DNA of 64,000 bases from Halorientalis persicus (GTDB lineage: Archaea; Halobacteriota; Halobacteria; Halobacteriales; Haloarculaceae). How positions within the stretch are numbered: the stretch's first letter is position 1; each line of letters starts with the position of its first letter. A model generated the notes under the pieces. It was not told where the DNA came from and did not search any database. It was given only the letters and a program-made list of their open reading frames with translations. This document shows positions 56,818 through 64,000 of this stretch, one piece after another. A program made the translations under genes and the position numbers. Where the stretch lies: positions 1-64,000 of the forward strand of contig NZ_FOCX01000015.1 in assembly GCF_900110215.1 (NCBI RefSeq), written 5' to 3'.

Positions 56818-57135
56818 ATGCTCGATACACTGCTTCAATCGATCGACCTCGAAACGCTCCGAGTCGTCCGGCAGGCCAGCGAAGCGATCGTCGTTCTGTT
56901 CGGGGTGGCGATCAGCTACATCGCATACACCGCGTACCGGGACAACCAGAGCCGTCCCATGTTGTTCATCGCGATCGGGTTCGTTCTGGTGCTGTTCGTC
57001 CCGGGCGTTCTGGCGCTCTTGCTGTACGTCCTGCTGGACGTTCCCGCTCCGATCGTCAACAGTGCCAACCAGTTCGTCGAGATCGCCGGTCTGGGGCTGA
57101 TTCTGTACGGACTGTGGACGCCACGTCGGGACTGA
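56818..57135 (+). CDS. DUF7521-type membrane protein
   Basis: 105 aa with about three spans: ETLRVVRQASEAIVVLFGVA, PMLFIAIGFVLVLFVPGVLA and FVEIAGLGLILYGL. It follows the winged-helix gene by 2 nt. The pair looks like a regulator and membrane partner, possibly a one-component signal; no known function. Confidence 0.75.
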   Translation: MLDTLLQSIDLETLRVVRQASEAIVVLFGVAISYIAYTAYRDNQSRPMLFIAIGFVLVLFVPGVLALLLYVLLDVPAPIVNSANQFVEIAGLGLILYGLWTPRRD

Positions 57136-57236
57136 ACCAGTCCACCGGCGATCGGCGACGGCCTGCGAACGTCCAGATCGACGCACGTGCCGTGCTGTCC
57201 GTGCCGGGACGGTCCATCCCCGAGGGGACTCGCCGG

Positions 57237-58259
57237 TCAGTCCCGTGACTCCCAGGTTGCCAGGTTAGTCTGGAGACTGAGCCCACCACAGTGGTATCGG
57301 ACCCATGCCAGCGTCGCGGCGATGCCGACGACGACCGTCGCCGCGTTGACGGCCCCGGGAATCCCGACGATGGCGTTGGGACCAGTGAACGTGAGATCGA
57401 GAACGCTCGGGACCCGCTCGCTCTCGACCATCGTGAGCCCGAACAGGGTGTTGCCGGCGAAGTTGTAGGCGATATGGAGCCCGAGCGGTAACGCGAGGTC
57501 GCCGGTGACGACGTACGCGGTTCCGAGGAGCCCGCCGCCGATCAGGCTCCAGAACAGAAACGCCACCGGCGAGGTGACCTGACCGAAATGGACCACCGCG
57601 AACACCGCCGACGAGACGGCCCAGGCACCGATCAGGGCGGCCCGGTTCGATAGGTGACCGAGTCCCTCGGCGGCGTTGGGGATGAACAGGCCACGGAACA
57701 GCAGTTCCTCGGAGATTCCGACACAGACCCACGCGAGGGTCCACCCGAGGACGACCAGTGTGAACGGAAGCGTGGCGGCTCCGATGTTGACGAAGCCGGT
57801 CACCTCCACCCACCCGCCGGCGAGGAAGACGGTCAGCGCCAGACCGTGAATCCCGATACCGATCACCAGTCCCGCGAGGAGATGTTGGAGACTGTCGGAG
57901 CCGAATCCGATTCCGTACGCAGACACGGTGCGACGGTCGACGTATCGCGCCCAGACGAGCAGCAGGCCGACGACGAGGGCGGCCCGGAGCGAGTACATCA
58001 GAAGGCTCCCCGCGGTCATCCCGAACCGGGGACCGATCACGGAGGCGACGACCTGGGAGCCAACCAGAAAGACGAGAAGCGGTACTAAGACGCGCCAGAA
58101 CGCTCTGATCCGGCCCTGTCTTCGGTTGTAAAACGGTGCGAGCAGTGCCTTCCCCGCTCGCCGGACGGGACTGTCCCTCTCTTCGTCGGCCGAGTCGAGG
58201 GCCGAACGTGCAGTGTCGTCTTTCGTGTCAGCGGGGGAACTCTGATTCGACATCTCCAT
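57237..58259 (-). CDS. CPBP/CAAX-type intramembrane protease
   Basis: 340 aa, about eight spans. The CPBP motifs are GISEELLFRGLFIPNAAEG (EExxxR), SAVFAVVHFGQVTSP (FxxxH) and LPLGLHIAYNFAGN (HxxxN/D). These glutamate/His residues make the zinc or catalytic site. N-terminal acidic extension of about 35 residues. Probably processes membrane peptides or prenylated proteins; the target is unknown. An operator-like site lies about 39 nt upstream. Confidence 0.9.
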   Translation of the reverse strand: MEMSNQSSPADTKDDTARSALDSADEERDSPVRRAGKALLAPFYNRRQGRIRAFWRVLVPLLVFLVGSQVVASVIGPRFGMTAGSLLMYSLRAALVVGLLLVWARYVDRRTVSAYGIGFGSDSLQHLLAGLVIGIGIHGLALTVFLAGGWVEVTGFVNIGAATLPFTLVVLGWTLAWVCVGISEELLFRGLFIPNAAEGLGHLSNRAALIGAWAVSSAVFAVVHFGQVTSPVAFLFWSLIGGGLLGTAYVVTGDLALPLGLHIAYNFAGNTLFGLTMVESERVPSVLDLTFTGPNAIVGIPGAVNAATVVVGIAATLAWVRYHCGGLSLQTNLATWESRD

Positions 58260-58297
58260 TCGGAGGAAGGGGCCCTACACAAACGATATTGGCCGCC

Positions 58298-58318
58298 TGG
58301 CTTCAGACGCTGAAGTCG
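58298..58318. promoter_or_regulatory. Operator-like palindrome upstream of CPBP protease
   Basis: TGGCTTCA (58298-58305), spacer GACGC, TGAAGTCG (58311-58318). Six of the seven inner positions pair, and the sequence matches the perfect copy at 56395-56415. Distance to the protease start (58259) is about 39 nt, just upstream of the likely TATA box. Confidence 0.5.
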
Positions 58319-58469
58319 GGAACAACCGATACCGACTACCGGCCCTGGGCCTGAGCGATTTTCCGCCCGGTCACTACCCGAGTCCCGTTCCGAACGATCC
58401 ACGGATACGTCGCCTTCCCGCAATTCGGCGAGCCTGTCGGCTACGAGAGCGGGTCCCCGTCTCGATCCG

Positions 58470-58760
58470 TTACAACCGCTCCGTGTCGATGACGACCCCC
58501 GGCGGTGTCACGAGCAAAAAGTCCCGGAACCGCATCAGTTCGCCGCCCATCTCCGTCACGTCGCGGGCGAAGCCGGCGGCGAGTTCGTTCACGTTTCCCT
58601 TCACGCTCAGCACGAGTACGGCCCCGCCGTCGACCTCCGCGATCCACTCCTCGTCGGGCGTCGAGCCGTCGAGGATGCCGAGCACGATCCGGCTCCCCTC
58701 GCGCTCGTCGTCGTCCATCTGGTCCTCGACCGCCTGCAGGTCGAGGTCGAAGTCGCTCAT
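58470..58760 (-). CDS. DUF5779-like haloarchaeal protein
   Basis: 96 aa from MSDFDLDLQAVEDQMDDDER. Short conserved protein, with VLGILDGSTPDEEWIAEVDG and GGELMRFRDFLLVTPPGV. Acidic, no signal or membrane segment. It resembles DUF5779 members as I recall; function unknown. Confidence 0.75.
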   Translation of the reverse strand: MSDFDLDLQAVEDQMDDDEREGSRIVLGILDGSTPDEEWIAEVDGGAVLVLSVKGNVNELAAGFARDVTEMGGELMRFRDFLLVTPPGVVIDTERL

Positions 58761-58810
58761 ACCGGCCCCCTCGCACCGGCCCGGCAAAAACCCCTCGCAA
58801 CGTCAGACGA

Positions 58811-59473
58811 TCAGGTGAACAACCGGAACGGCCGACCGATGCGCTCGGGGAGGCTGCCGACCCGCTCGCGCGCCCGCCGCCGTTCGGTCCGGAGCGCGTC
58901 GGTGAGGCTCCGGTCGTCCAGCCGCGAGGTGTACCGTTCACCGTCGCGCTCGATCAGGTCGAGGTCACGGAGGGTCTCGACGGCGTCCTCGATCCGTGCC
59001 CGCGGGAGATCGAGCGCCTCGTCCAGTTCCGTGATGGACTTCGGACGCTCCTCGAGGGACCGACCCACGATGGACGCGTCGCCAAACCGATCCATCGCGT
59101 CGGGTGCGCCGGGCTCTGTCTGACCGGCCTCGGATCGGAAGTCGTAGACGCCGTCCAGCGCCAGCCACGCGCCGACGACGAGGAACGCTACCTTGAGAAC
59201 GTCGTTGCCACCGGTGAACGCGAGCGCGTACGCACCAAGTCCGATCAGTGCGAGACCGAGGGGTACCTTGCCCCAGCCGCGATTGATCCCGAAGCGTCGC
59301 CGGACGTGGGGCCAGACGGTCGCGGCCGTGATGCCGACGGCCGACCCGGCCATCGCGATCGGATCGAGGTCGAGCAGGTACCAGACTGCCACGAGGCCAG
59401 TGACCGTCCCGAGAAGTTCCAGCACGAGCGAGTACCGCCGGAGGAAGGCGATGGGTCGCGGTTCAGGGGACAT
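58811..59473 (-). CDS. Membrane protein with cytosolic winged-helix-like tail
   Basis: 220 aa. Four spans in the first 120 residues (SLVLELLGTVTGLVAVWYLL; IAMAGSAVGITAATVW; PLGLALIGLGAYALAF; VAFLVVGAWLALDGVY), then a soluble helical domain with SITELDEALDLPRARIEDAV, which looks like a winged helix. Possibly a membrane-anchored regulator. Divergent from leuA by about 130 nt. Confidence 0.7.
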   Translation of the reverse strand: MSPEPRPIAFLRRYSLVLELLGTVTGLVAVWYLLDLDPIAMAGSAVGITAATVWPHVRRRFGINRGWGKVPLGLALIGLGAYALAFTGGNDVLKVAFLVVGAWLALDGVYDFRSEAGQTEPGAPDAMDRFGDASIVGRSLEERPKSITELDEALDLPRARIEDAVETLRDLDLIERDGERYTSRLDDRSLTDALRTERRRARERVGSLPERIGRPFRLFT

Positions 59474-59524
59474 ATTCGACCCTGCGGACGCGAGTGTGAA
59501 AAATACTGTCTGAGAGTGGGAGGG

Positions 59525-59543
59525 CCACAGTCGCCGTCTGTGG
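59525..59543. promoter_or_regulatory. Inverted repeat CCACAG-N7-CTGTGG upstream of leuA
   Basis: Perfect arms 59525-59530 and 59538-59543, about 35 bp upstream of the leuA TATA box, in the gap between divergent genes. The position suits an activator or repressor of leuA, but nothing in the sequence names it. Confidence 0.45.
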
Positions 59544-59577
59544 TACTCGGACACACGACTCGGGCCGCACAGACAGC

Positions 59578-59585
59578 TTTATATA
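59578..59585 (+). promoter_or_regulatory. Strong TATA box of leuA (TTTATATA)
   Basis: Consensus-like box in AT-rich 59577-59590, centred 26 nt before the GTG at 59607 and 33 nt before the ATG at 59614. It implies that transcription starts at about 59605-59610, so the earlier GTG at 59592 is upstream of the transcript. Confidence 0.7.
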
Positions 59586-59606
59586 CGATACGTGGCTTTG
59601 GAACAA

Positions 59607-60836
59607 GTGCTACAATGTCCAACGATACAGAGGGCACGTCGGGATCCCCGGCGGATCGAGTTCTTCCAGGGCACACTGGATTCCACTTCTGAGATTACAG
59701 AAGCACGCATTTTCGACACCACGCTGCGCGACGGTGAGCAGTCGCCACGCACGTCGTTCTCGTACGACGACAAACGCGAGATAGCGGCCGTGCTGGACGA
59801 CATGGGCACCCACGTCATCGAGGCGGGGTTCCCGGTCAACTCGGACGCGGAGTTCGAGGCCGTTCGCGACATCGCCGAGTCCGCACAGAACAGCGAAGTC
59901 TGTGGGTTAGCGCGCGTGGTCGAAGAGGACGTCGAGGCTGCACTCGACAGCGGCGTCGACCTGGTACACGTGTTCGTGTCTACCAGCGACGTTCAGCTGC
60001 AAGACTCCATGCACGCCACTCGCGAGGAGGCCAAACAGGCCGCCGTCGAGAGCGTCGAGCGTGTCACGGAGGCCGGCGTCGAGTGTATGTTCTCGCCGAT
60101 GGACGCCACGCGAACGGACGAAGACTTCCTGATCGAAGCCGTGCAGGCCGCCGACGAGGCGGGTGCCAGCTGGGTCAACATCCCCGACACCGTGGGGGTC
60201 GCCACGCCCGGGCGGTTCTACGACATGGTCGAGAAGGTGGTCGACGCGATCGACGCGCGCGTGGACGTTCACACACACGACGACTTCGGGCTGGCAGCGG
60301 CGAACGCCCTGTCCGGCTTCGAAGCTGGCGCGAGCCAGTCGCAGGTGTCGGTCAACGGCATCGGTGAGCGAGCCGGCAACGCGGCCTACGAGGAGGTCGT
60401 GATGGCGCTGGAATCGCTGTACGATGTCCAGACGCACATCGACACGACCCGTATCACCGAGCTGTCGCGGCTCGTCGAGGACCGGTCGTCGATTCCGGTG
60501 CCGGCGAACAAGCCGGTGGTCGGTGAGAACGCCTTCTCCCACGAGAGCGGCATCCACGCCGCGGGCGTCATCGAGAACTCGGACACGTTCGAGCCGGGCG
60601 TGATGACGCCGGAGATGGTCGGGGCCGAGCGCGAACTCGTCCTCGGGAAACACACCGGCCAGCACTCCGTCCGGGAGCGGCTGGTCGACGCCGGGTTCGA
60701 CCCCACCGAAGAAGAAGTACGGGAGGTCACCCGTCGCGTCAAAGACTACGGGGCCGAGAAAAAGCGGGTCACGATGGACGTGCTGGAGAAATTCGCCCGC
60801 GAAGTCGGCGTCACCGAGGAGGAGGTCCGGGTCTAA
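59607..60836 (+). CDS. leuA: 2-isopropylmalate synthase
   Basis: 409 aa from the GTG at 59607. The frame's first GTG, 59592, is within the promoter. The HMGL/DRE-TIM barrel is evident: ARIFDTTLRDGEQSPRTSFS (motif FDTTLRDGEQ), ASWVNIPDTVGVATP, VHTHDDFGLAAANALSG (His-x-His metal) and GERAGNAAYEEVVMAL; then the LKHSGIHA-like SHESGIHAAGV. It condenses 2-oxoisovalerate with acetyl-CoA. It lacks the C-terminal regulatory domain of the longest forms (about 500 aa), but the core is complete. The exact start is uncertain; see the finding. Confidence 0.88.
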   Translation: MLQCPTIQRARRDPRRIEFFQGTLDSTSEITEARIFDTTLRDGEQSPRTSFSYDDKREIAAVLDDMGTHVIEAGFPVNSDAEFEAVRDIAESAQNSEVCGLARVVEEDVEAALDSGVDLVHVFVSTSDVQLQDSMHATREEAKQAAVESVERVTEAGVECMFSPMDATRTDEDFLIEAVQAADEAGASWVNIPDTVGVATPGRFYDMVEKVVDAIDARVDVHTHDDFGLAAANALSGFEAGASQSQVSVNGIGERAGNAAYEEVVMALESLYDVQTHIDTTRITELSRLVEDRSSIPVPANKPVVGENAFSHESGIHAAGVIENSDTFEPGVMTPEMVGAERELVLGKHTGQHSVRERLVDAGFDPTEEEVREVTRRVKDYGAEKKRVTMDVLEKFAREVGVTEEEVRV

Positions 60837-60899
60837 CATGGCCTCCCCTCGCGGTGTTCGCGTCCGCCAGCGGCTGGTAAAGGACGCGCCGACTCGGAA

Positions 60900-60907
60900 G
60901 AATTATG
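60900..60907 (+). promoter_or_regulatory. TATA-like box of the ilvB leader
   Basis: GAATTATG, centred about 32 nt upstream of the leader ATG at 60935. This puts the likely start of transcription at about 60928-60934, so the leader ORF would be nearly leaderless. Confidence 0.5.
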
Positions 60908-60934
60908 TCACTGGACGGGCCTACTCGGCATACG

Positions 60935-61018
60935 ATGACCGCGCGTGCTGGACCCGGGACCGCCCTGGCACCCAGCGGCGCGCTCGTGATTCTCGCGGGT
61001 ATCGTAGGGGCCCTATAG
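60935..61018 (+). CDS. Putative ilv leader peptide, rich in Leu/Val/Ile
   Basis: 27 codons: begins MTARAGPGTALAPS and ends GALVILAGIVGAL before TAG. Seven of the last 11 residues are Leu, Ile or Val, the products of the pathway encoded next. It starts directly after the predicted transcription start and ends within a hairpin. No known protein matches this size; the composition is the argument for a regulatory leader rather than a functional protein. Confidence 0.6.
   Translation: MTARAGPGTALAPSGALVILAGIVGAL
60961..60980 (+). promoter_or_regulatory. First stem in the ilv leader
   Basis: CGCCCTGG (60961-60968) can pair with CCAG-C-GGCG (60972-60980), CTGG/CCAG plus CGCC/GGCG with one bulge and a 3-base loop. 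It lies just before the Leu/Val/Ile codons, so a ribosome at those codons would cover or follow it. Confidence 0.4.
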
Positions 61019-61025
61019 CCCCTAC
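61004..61025 (+). promoter_or_regulatory. Hairpin containing the leader stop codon
   Basis: Arms GTAGGGGC (61004-61011) and GCCCCTAC (61018-61025), perfect, with loop CCTATA. The leader TAG (61016-61018) is in the loop and stem. A ribosome stalled on the Leu/Val/Ile codons would keep this stem from forming. No U-run follows, so it may not be a classical terminator. Confidence 0.6.
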
Positions 61026-61068
61026 ACACGATTTCACCCCGAATTCTGCAGCACAGTCGGTAGCCATC

Positions 61069-61074
61069 AGGAGG
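61069..61074 (+). promoter_or_regulatory. Strong Shine-Dalgarno AGGAGG of the second micro-ORF
   Basis: A full AGGAGG six bases before the ATG at 61081. Such a site is unusual in mostly leaderless haloarchaea and marks an internally initiated ORF. Confidence 0.6.
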
Positions 61075-61080
61075 CGACAT

Positions 61081-61122
61081 ATGCAACGACCACGCACACA
61101 ACGGACGGAGGAACGGACATGA
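61081..61122 (+). CDS. Second micro-ORF, coupled to ilvB
   Basis: 13 codons, MQRPRTQRTEERT, ending TGA at 61120-61122 and overlapping the ilvB ATG (61119-61121) as ATGA. Preceded by SD AGGAGG (61069-61074), and ilvB's own GGAGG (61107-61111) lies inside it. Most likely a translational-coupling element rather than a functional peptide. Confidence 0.55.
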   Translation: MQRPRTQRTEERT

Positions 61123-62912
61123 GCGATAGCGCACAGACACCACACGCGGACGAAGTCGAGACGGAAGCGACGGACGACCGACCGGAGGAACCCGAGGGCG
61201 AGAGCCACGTCGAACCCATAGAGACGGGCGCTGACGCGGTCGTCGCGGCCCTGAAATCGGCCGGCGTCGACTACCTGTTCGGCGTGCAGGGCGGGGCGAT
61301 CATGCCCGTCTACGACGCTCTCTACCAGGAGTCGGACATGACGCACGTCACGATGGCCCACGAACAGGGGGCCGTCCACGCCGCCGACGCCTACGGGATC
61401 GTCACGGGCGACCCCGGCGTCTGTATGGCCACTTCGGGCCCGGGCGCGACGAATCTGGTGACCGGCATCGCCGACGCCAGCATGGACTCGGACCCGCTGA
61501 TCGCGCTGACGGGCCAGGTCCCGACGGATCTGGTGGGCAACGACGCCTTCCAGGAGACCGACACCATCGGCGTCACCCAGCCGATAACCAAGTACAACCA
61601 CTTCGCCTCGGACGCCGACGAGGTCGGCGACGACGTGAGTACGGCCTTCGCACTGGCCGACGAGGGTCGGCAGGGGCCCACGCTCGTCGACCTGCCCAAG
61701 GACGTAACCCAGCCCGAGACCGACGTGGAACCGGGCAAGCCGGAGACGCCGGACACGTACAACCCGCCGGAGAAGGCAGACGAGGCCGCCGTCTCCGAGG
61801 CGGCCGACGTGATCGCCGACGCCGAGAAGCCGATCATCCTCGCGGGCGGCGGCGTCATCAAGGCCAACGCCAGCGACGAACTGCGGGCCTTCGCGAAGGA
61901 ACACGAGATCCCGGTCATGACGACGATGCCCGGGACGGGTGCCTTCGACCAGACCCACGAGCTGTCGATGGGCATCGCCGGGATGCACGGCACCGGCTAC
62001 GCCAACATGGCGATTACGCTGACCGACTGTATGCTCGCCATCGGGACGCGGTTCGACGACCGGCTGACCGGCGACGTGAAGACGTTCGCCCCGGACGCCG
62101 ATATCGTCCACGTCGACATCGATCCGGCCGAGATCAGCAAGAACGTCCAGGCCGACTACCCGCTGCTGGGCGACGCCAAGGCGGTGCTCGACCAGCTGGG
62201 CGACGCCATGACGGACTCGCCCGAGGCCGACGCCTGGCGTGAACAGTGCCAGACCTGGAAAGACGAGTACCCGCTGGACTACGAGATGCCGGAAGACCGG
62301 CCGCTCAAGCCCCAGTACATCGTCGAGCAGTTCGACGAGGCCATGCCCGAAGACACCATCGTCACGGCCGGTGTCGGCCAACACCAGATGTGGGCCTGGC
62401 AGTACTGGACCTGGACGGAGCCCCGGACGTGGGTTACCTCCCACGGGCTGGGGACGATGGGCTACGGCTTCCCCGCGGCCATCGGGGCGAAACTGGCCAA
62501 ACCCGACACGGAGGTCATCGCCTTCGAGGGCGACGGCTCGTTCCTGATGACGAGTCAGGAACTCTCCGTGGCGGTGCGGGAGAACCTCGACATTACCATC
62601 GTCGTCCTGAACAACGAGGCAGTCGGGATGGTCCGCCAGTGGCAAGACGGCTTCTACGAGGGGCGCCGGATGGCCTCGGAGTACCCGTGGGTACCCGAGT
62701 TCGACAAACTGGCGGAGGCCTACGGCGCACGCGGTTTCCGGCTGGAGGATTACGACGAGGTCGACGAGGTCATCGAGGCCGCACTGGACTACGACGGGCC
62801 GGCGGTCGTCGACGTGATCATCGACCCCGAAGAGAACGTGTATCCGATGGTGCCGAGTGGCGGTGACAACAGCCTGTTCGCGCTGTCGGAAGACCATCTG
62901 GACGAGATCTAA
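61119..62912 (+). CDS. ilvB: Acetolactate synthase, large subunit
   Basis: 597 aa, start MSDSAQTPHADEVETEATDD, about 40 acidic residues before the fold. The TPP site glutamate is in MAHEQGAVHAADAYG, the FAD region in AIGTRFDDRLTGDVKTFA, and the TPP/Mg motif is FEGDGSFLMTSQELSVAV ending in VVLNNEAVG. It condenses two pyruvates (or pyruvate and 2-oxobutyrate). The start is preceded by GGAGG (61107-61111) and by the coupled micro-ORF. The small subunit follows after 2 nt. Confidence 0.95.
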   Translation: MSDSAQTPHADEVETEATDDRPEEPEGESHVEPIETGADAVVAALKSAGVDYLFGVQGGAIMPVYDALYQESDMTHVTMAHEQGAVHAADAYGIVTGDPGVCMATSGPGATNLVTGIADASMDSDPLIALTGQVPTDLVGNDAFQETDTIGVTQPITKYNHFASDADEVGDDVSTAFALADEGRQGPTLVDLPKDVTQPETDVEPGKPETPDTYNPPEKADEAAVSEAADVIADAEKPIILAGGGVIKANASDELRAFAKEHEIPVMTTMPGTGAFDQTHELSMGIAGMHGTGYANMAITLTDCMLAIGTRFDDRLTGDVKTFAPDADIVHVDIDPAEISKNVQADYPLLGDAKAVLDQLGDAMTDSPEADAWREQCQTWKDEYPLDYEMPEDRPLKPQYIVEQFDEAMPEDTIVTAGVGQHQMWAWQYWTWTEPRTWVTSHGLGTMGYGFPAAIGAKLAKPDTEVIAFEGDGSFLMTSQELSVAVRENLDITIVVLNNEAVGMVRQWQDGFYEGRRMASEYPWVPEFDKLAEAYGARGFRLEDYDEVDEVIEAALDYDGPAVVDVIIDPEENVYPMVPSGGDNSLFALSEDHLDEI

Positions 62913-62914
62913 CG

Positions 62915-63562
62915 ATGACAGGAAAACTTCCAGGGCCGGGCCCGGGCGAGCGGATGCGACCCGAGGGTCGGCGTAACGAGGACGGTATTCGTATCGACCC
63001 CGAAGCGGAGGCGAAACACGAACCGCGTCGCGCGGTACTGTCGGCGCTGGTCGAACACAAGCCGGGTGTCCTGGCGGAGGTCTCCGGTCTGTTCAGCCGT
63101 CGGCAGTTCAATATAGAGAGTCTCACGGTTGGTACAACCGTCGACGAGAGCCGGGCGCGCATGACCATCGTCATCGAGGAGACACGACCCGGGATCCAGC
63201 AGGCCAAAAAGCAGCTGCGGAAACTGGTTCCCGTGGTTTCGGTGCGAGAGCTGGATCACGATTCGGTCCAGCGAGAACTGGTGATCGTGAAGGTCAACGG
63301 CGAGGAACCGGACAAGGTCCACGCCATCACGGAGATGTACGGCGGCGAGACCCTCGACGCGGGGCCCCGGACGATCACGGTCGAGATCACCGGCAACGAA
63401 CAGATGATCGACGACGCCATCGACGCGTACAAGCAGTTCGGCATCCGGGAAATCGTCCGGACCGGCTACGCGGCGCTGGCACGTGGCGAACAGCAGACGG
63501 CGGCAGTCGAACCGGAAGTGAAACTGACAGCGGACACAGAGGTGCCAGCAGACGATGACTGA
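62915..63562 (+). CDS. ilvN: Acetolactate synthase, small regulatory subunit
   Basis: 215 aa. ACT domain (residues about 40-115: [20 protein letters not shown] and [19 protein letters not shown]), then a C-terminal ALS_ss_C-like domain. It binds valine and feeds back on IlvB. The N-terminal tail ([20 protein letters not shown]) and acidic C-terminal tail are haloarchaeal additions. Overlaps ilvC by 8 nt. Confidence 0.93.
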   Translation: MTGKLPGPGPGERMRPEGRRNEDGIRIDPEAEAKHEPRRAVLSALVEHKPGVLAEVSGLFSRRQFNIESLTVGTTVDESRARMTIVIEETRPGIQQAKKQLRKLVPVVSVRELDHDSVQRELVIVKVNGEEPDKVHAITEMYGGETLDAGPRTITVEITGNEQMIDDAIDAYKQFGIREIVRTGYAALARGEQQTAAVEPEVKLTADTEVPADDD

Positions 63563-64000
63563 CGAGTTTACCAACGAGATCTACTACGACGAAGACGCAG
63601 ACGTGTCGCACATCGAAGACAAGACCGTGGCCGTGCTGGGCTACGGCAGCCAGGGTCACGCCCACGCGCTGAACCTCCAGGACAGCGGCGTCGACGTGGT
63701 CGTCGGCCTCCGGGAGGGGTCGTCCTCGCGTGCGGCCGCCCAGGATGAAGGGCTCGAAGTGACGACGCCGGTCGACGCGGCGTCCCGGGGCGACATCGTG
63801 AAGATGCTCGTTCCCGACACCGTCCAGCCCGCGGTCTACGAGCAGATCCGGGACGAACTGGACGCCGGCGACACGCTCCAGTTCGCCCACGGGTTCAACA
63901 TCCACTACGGACAGATCGAACCGCCGGAGGACGTGGACGTGACGATGGTCGCGCCAAAGTCGCCCGGTCACCTCGTCCGCCGCAACTACGAGAAAGGAGA
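63555..64000 (+). CDS. ilvC: Ketol-acid reductoisomerase (partial, cut by window end)
   Basis: 148 codons are visible, starting [20 protein letters not shown]. The nucleotide-binding site is [20 protein letters not shown] (GxGxxG at about residue 27), with [11 protein letters not shown] and [20 protein letters not shown] following as in IlvC. It reduces and rearranges acetolactate. The start overlaps ilvN by 8 nt. Confidence 0.95.
   Translation, partial: MTDEFTNEIYYDEDADVSHIEDKTVAVLGYGSQGHAHALNLQDSGVDVVVGLREGSSSRAAAQDEGLEVTTPVDAASRGDIVKMLVPDTVQPAVYEQIRDELDAGDTLQFAHGFNIHYGQIEPPEDVDVTMVAPKSPGHLVRRNYEKG

Noticed and set aside
60838-61122. 94-codon frame across the ilv leader
   Set aside because: Very basic and unlike haloarchaeal proteins; begins upstream of the predicted transcription start. 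The shorter ORFs at 60935 and 61081 explain the region better.

Overview
The window is chromosomal DNA of a haloarchaeon (class Halobacteria). The evidence is high GC with strong third-position G/C, very acidic proteins, archaeal genes (topoisomerase VI, AglB, AglG, AglJ, TrmB, UPF0212, a copper-type Lrp regulator with a TRASH domain), haloarchaeal ba3 oxidase genes, and promoters with TTTATA-like boxes about 25-35 nt before start codons, as expected for leaderless transcripts. Genes are dense and often overlap by 1-4 nt. No gene-free stretch exceeds 300 bases; the longest are 30438-30722 and the ilv leader 60837-61118. I found no rRNA, tRNA or CRISPR.

Layout. 1-307: the end of an IS6-type insertion sequence, cut by the window edge. 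350-8377: an Lrp-TRASH regulator, an AhpD-like protein, small membrane proteins, an MTH865 protein, an acyl-CoA carboxylase subunit, and an APC transporter coupled to a universal stress protein with a paralogue nearby. 8538-14773: a ba3-type cytochrome oxidase operon, facing a TauE/SafE-like membrane protein and a copper P-type ATPase that probably supply copper to it. 15111-18782: a catabolic acyl-CoA group (BKACE, enoyl-CoA hydratase, acyl-CoA dehydrogenase). 18836-26997: gyrB-gyrA and top6B-top6A, divergently transcribed. 27085-38102: housekeeping and small genes, including DNA ligase, purM, a TraB-like/site-2-protease pair, CutA, gamma-carbonic anhydrase and several Cys-rich microproteins.

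38139-53325: a protein N-glycosylation island. It holds AglB, a pilin-like protein, an AglG-type transferase, three more glycosyltransferases, three alkaline-phosphatase-superfamily proteins, a flippase, a TrmB-type regulator and AglJ. The parts make sense together: AglJ starts the dolichol-linked glycan, AglG-type and other transferases extend it, the flippase exports it and AglB transfers it to S-layer proteins or pilins. 53322-59473: small regulators and conserved haloarchaeal proteins, including a winged-helix/DUF7521 pair and a CPBP protease that share an upstream palindrome.

59607-64000: branched-chain amino-acid synthesis, leuA followed by ilvB-ilvN-ilvC (ilvC cut by the window end). 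The most interesting signal is the leader before ilvB: a 27-residue ORF whose last 13 residues are mostly Leu/Ile/Val, a perfect 8-bp hairpin that contains its stop codon, and a second micro-ORF with a strong Shine-Dalgarno whose stop overlaps the ilvB start. This looks like peptide-dependent attenuation in an archaeon.
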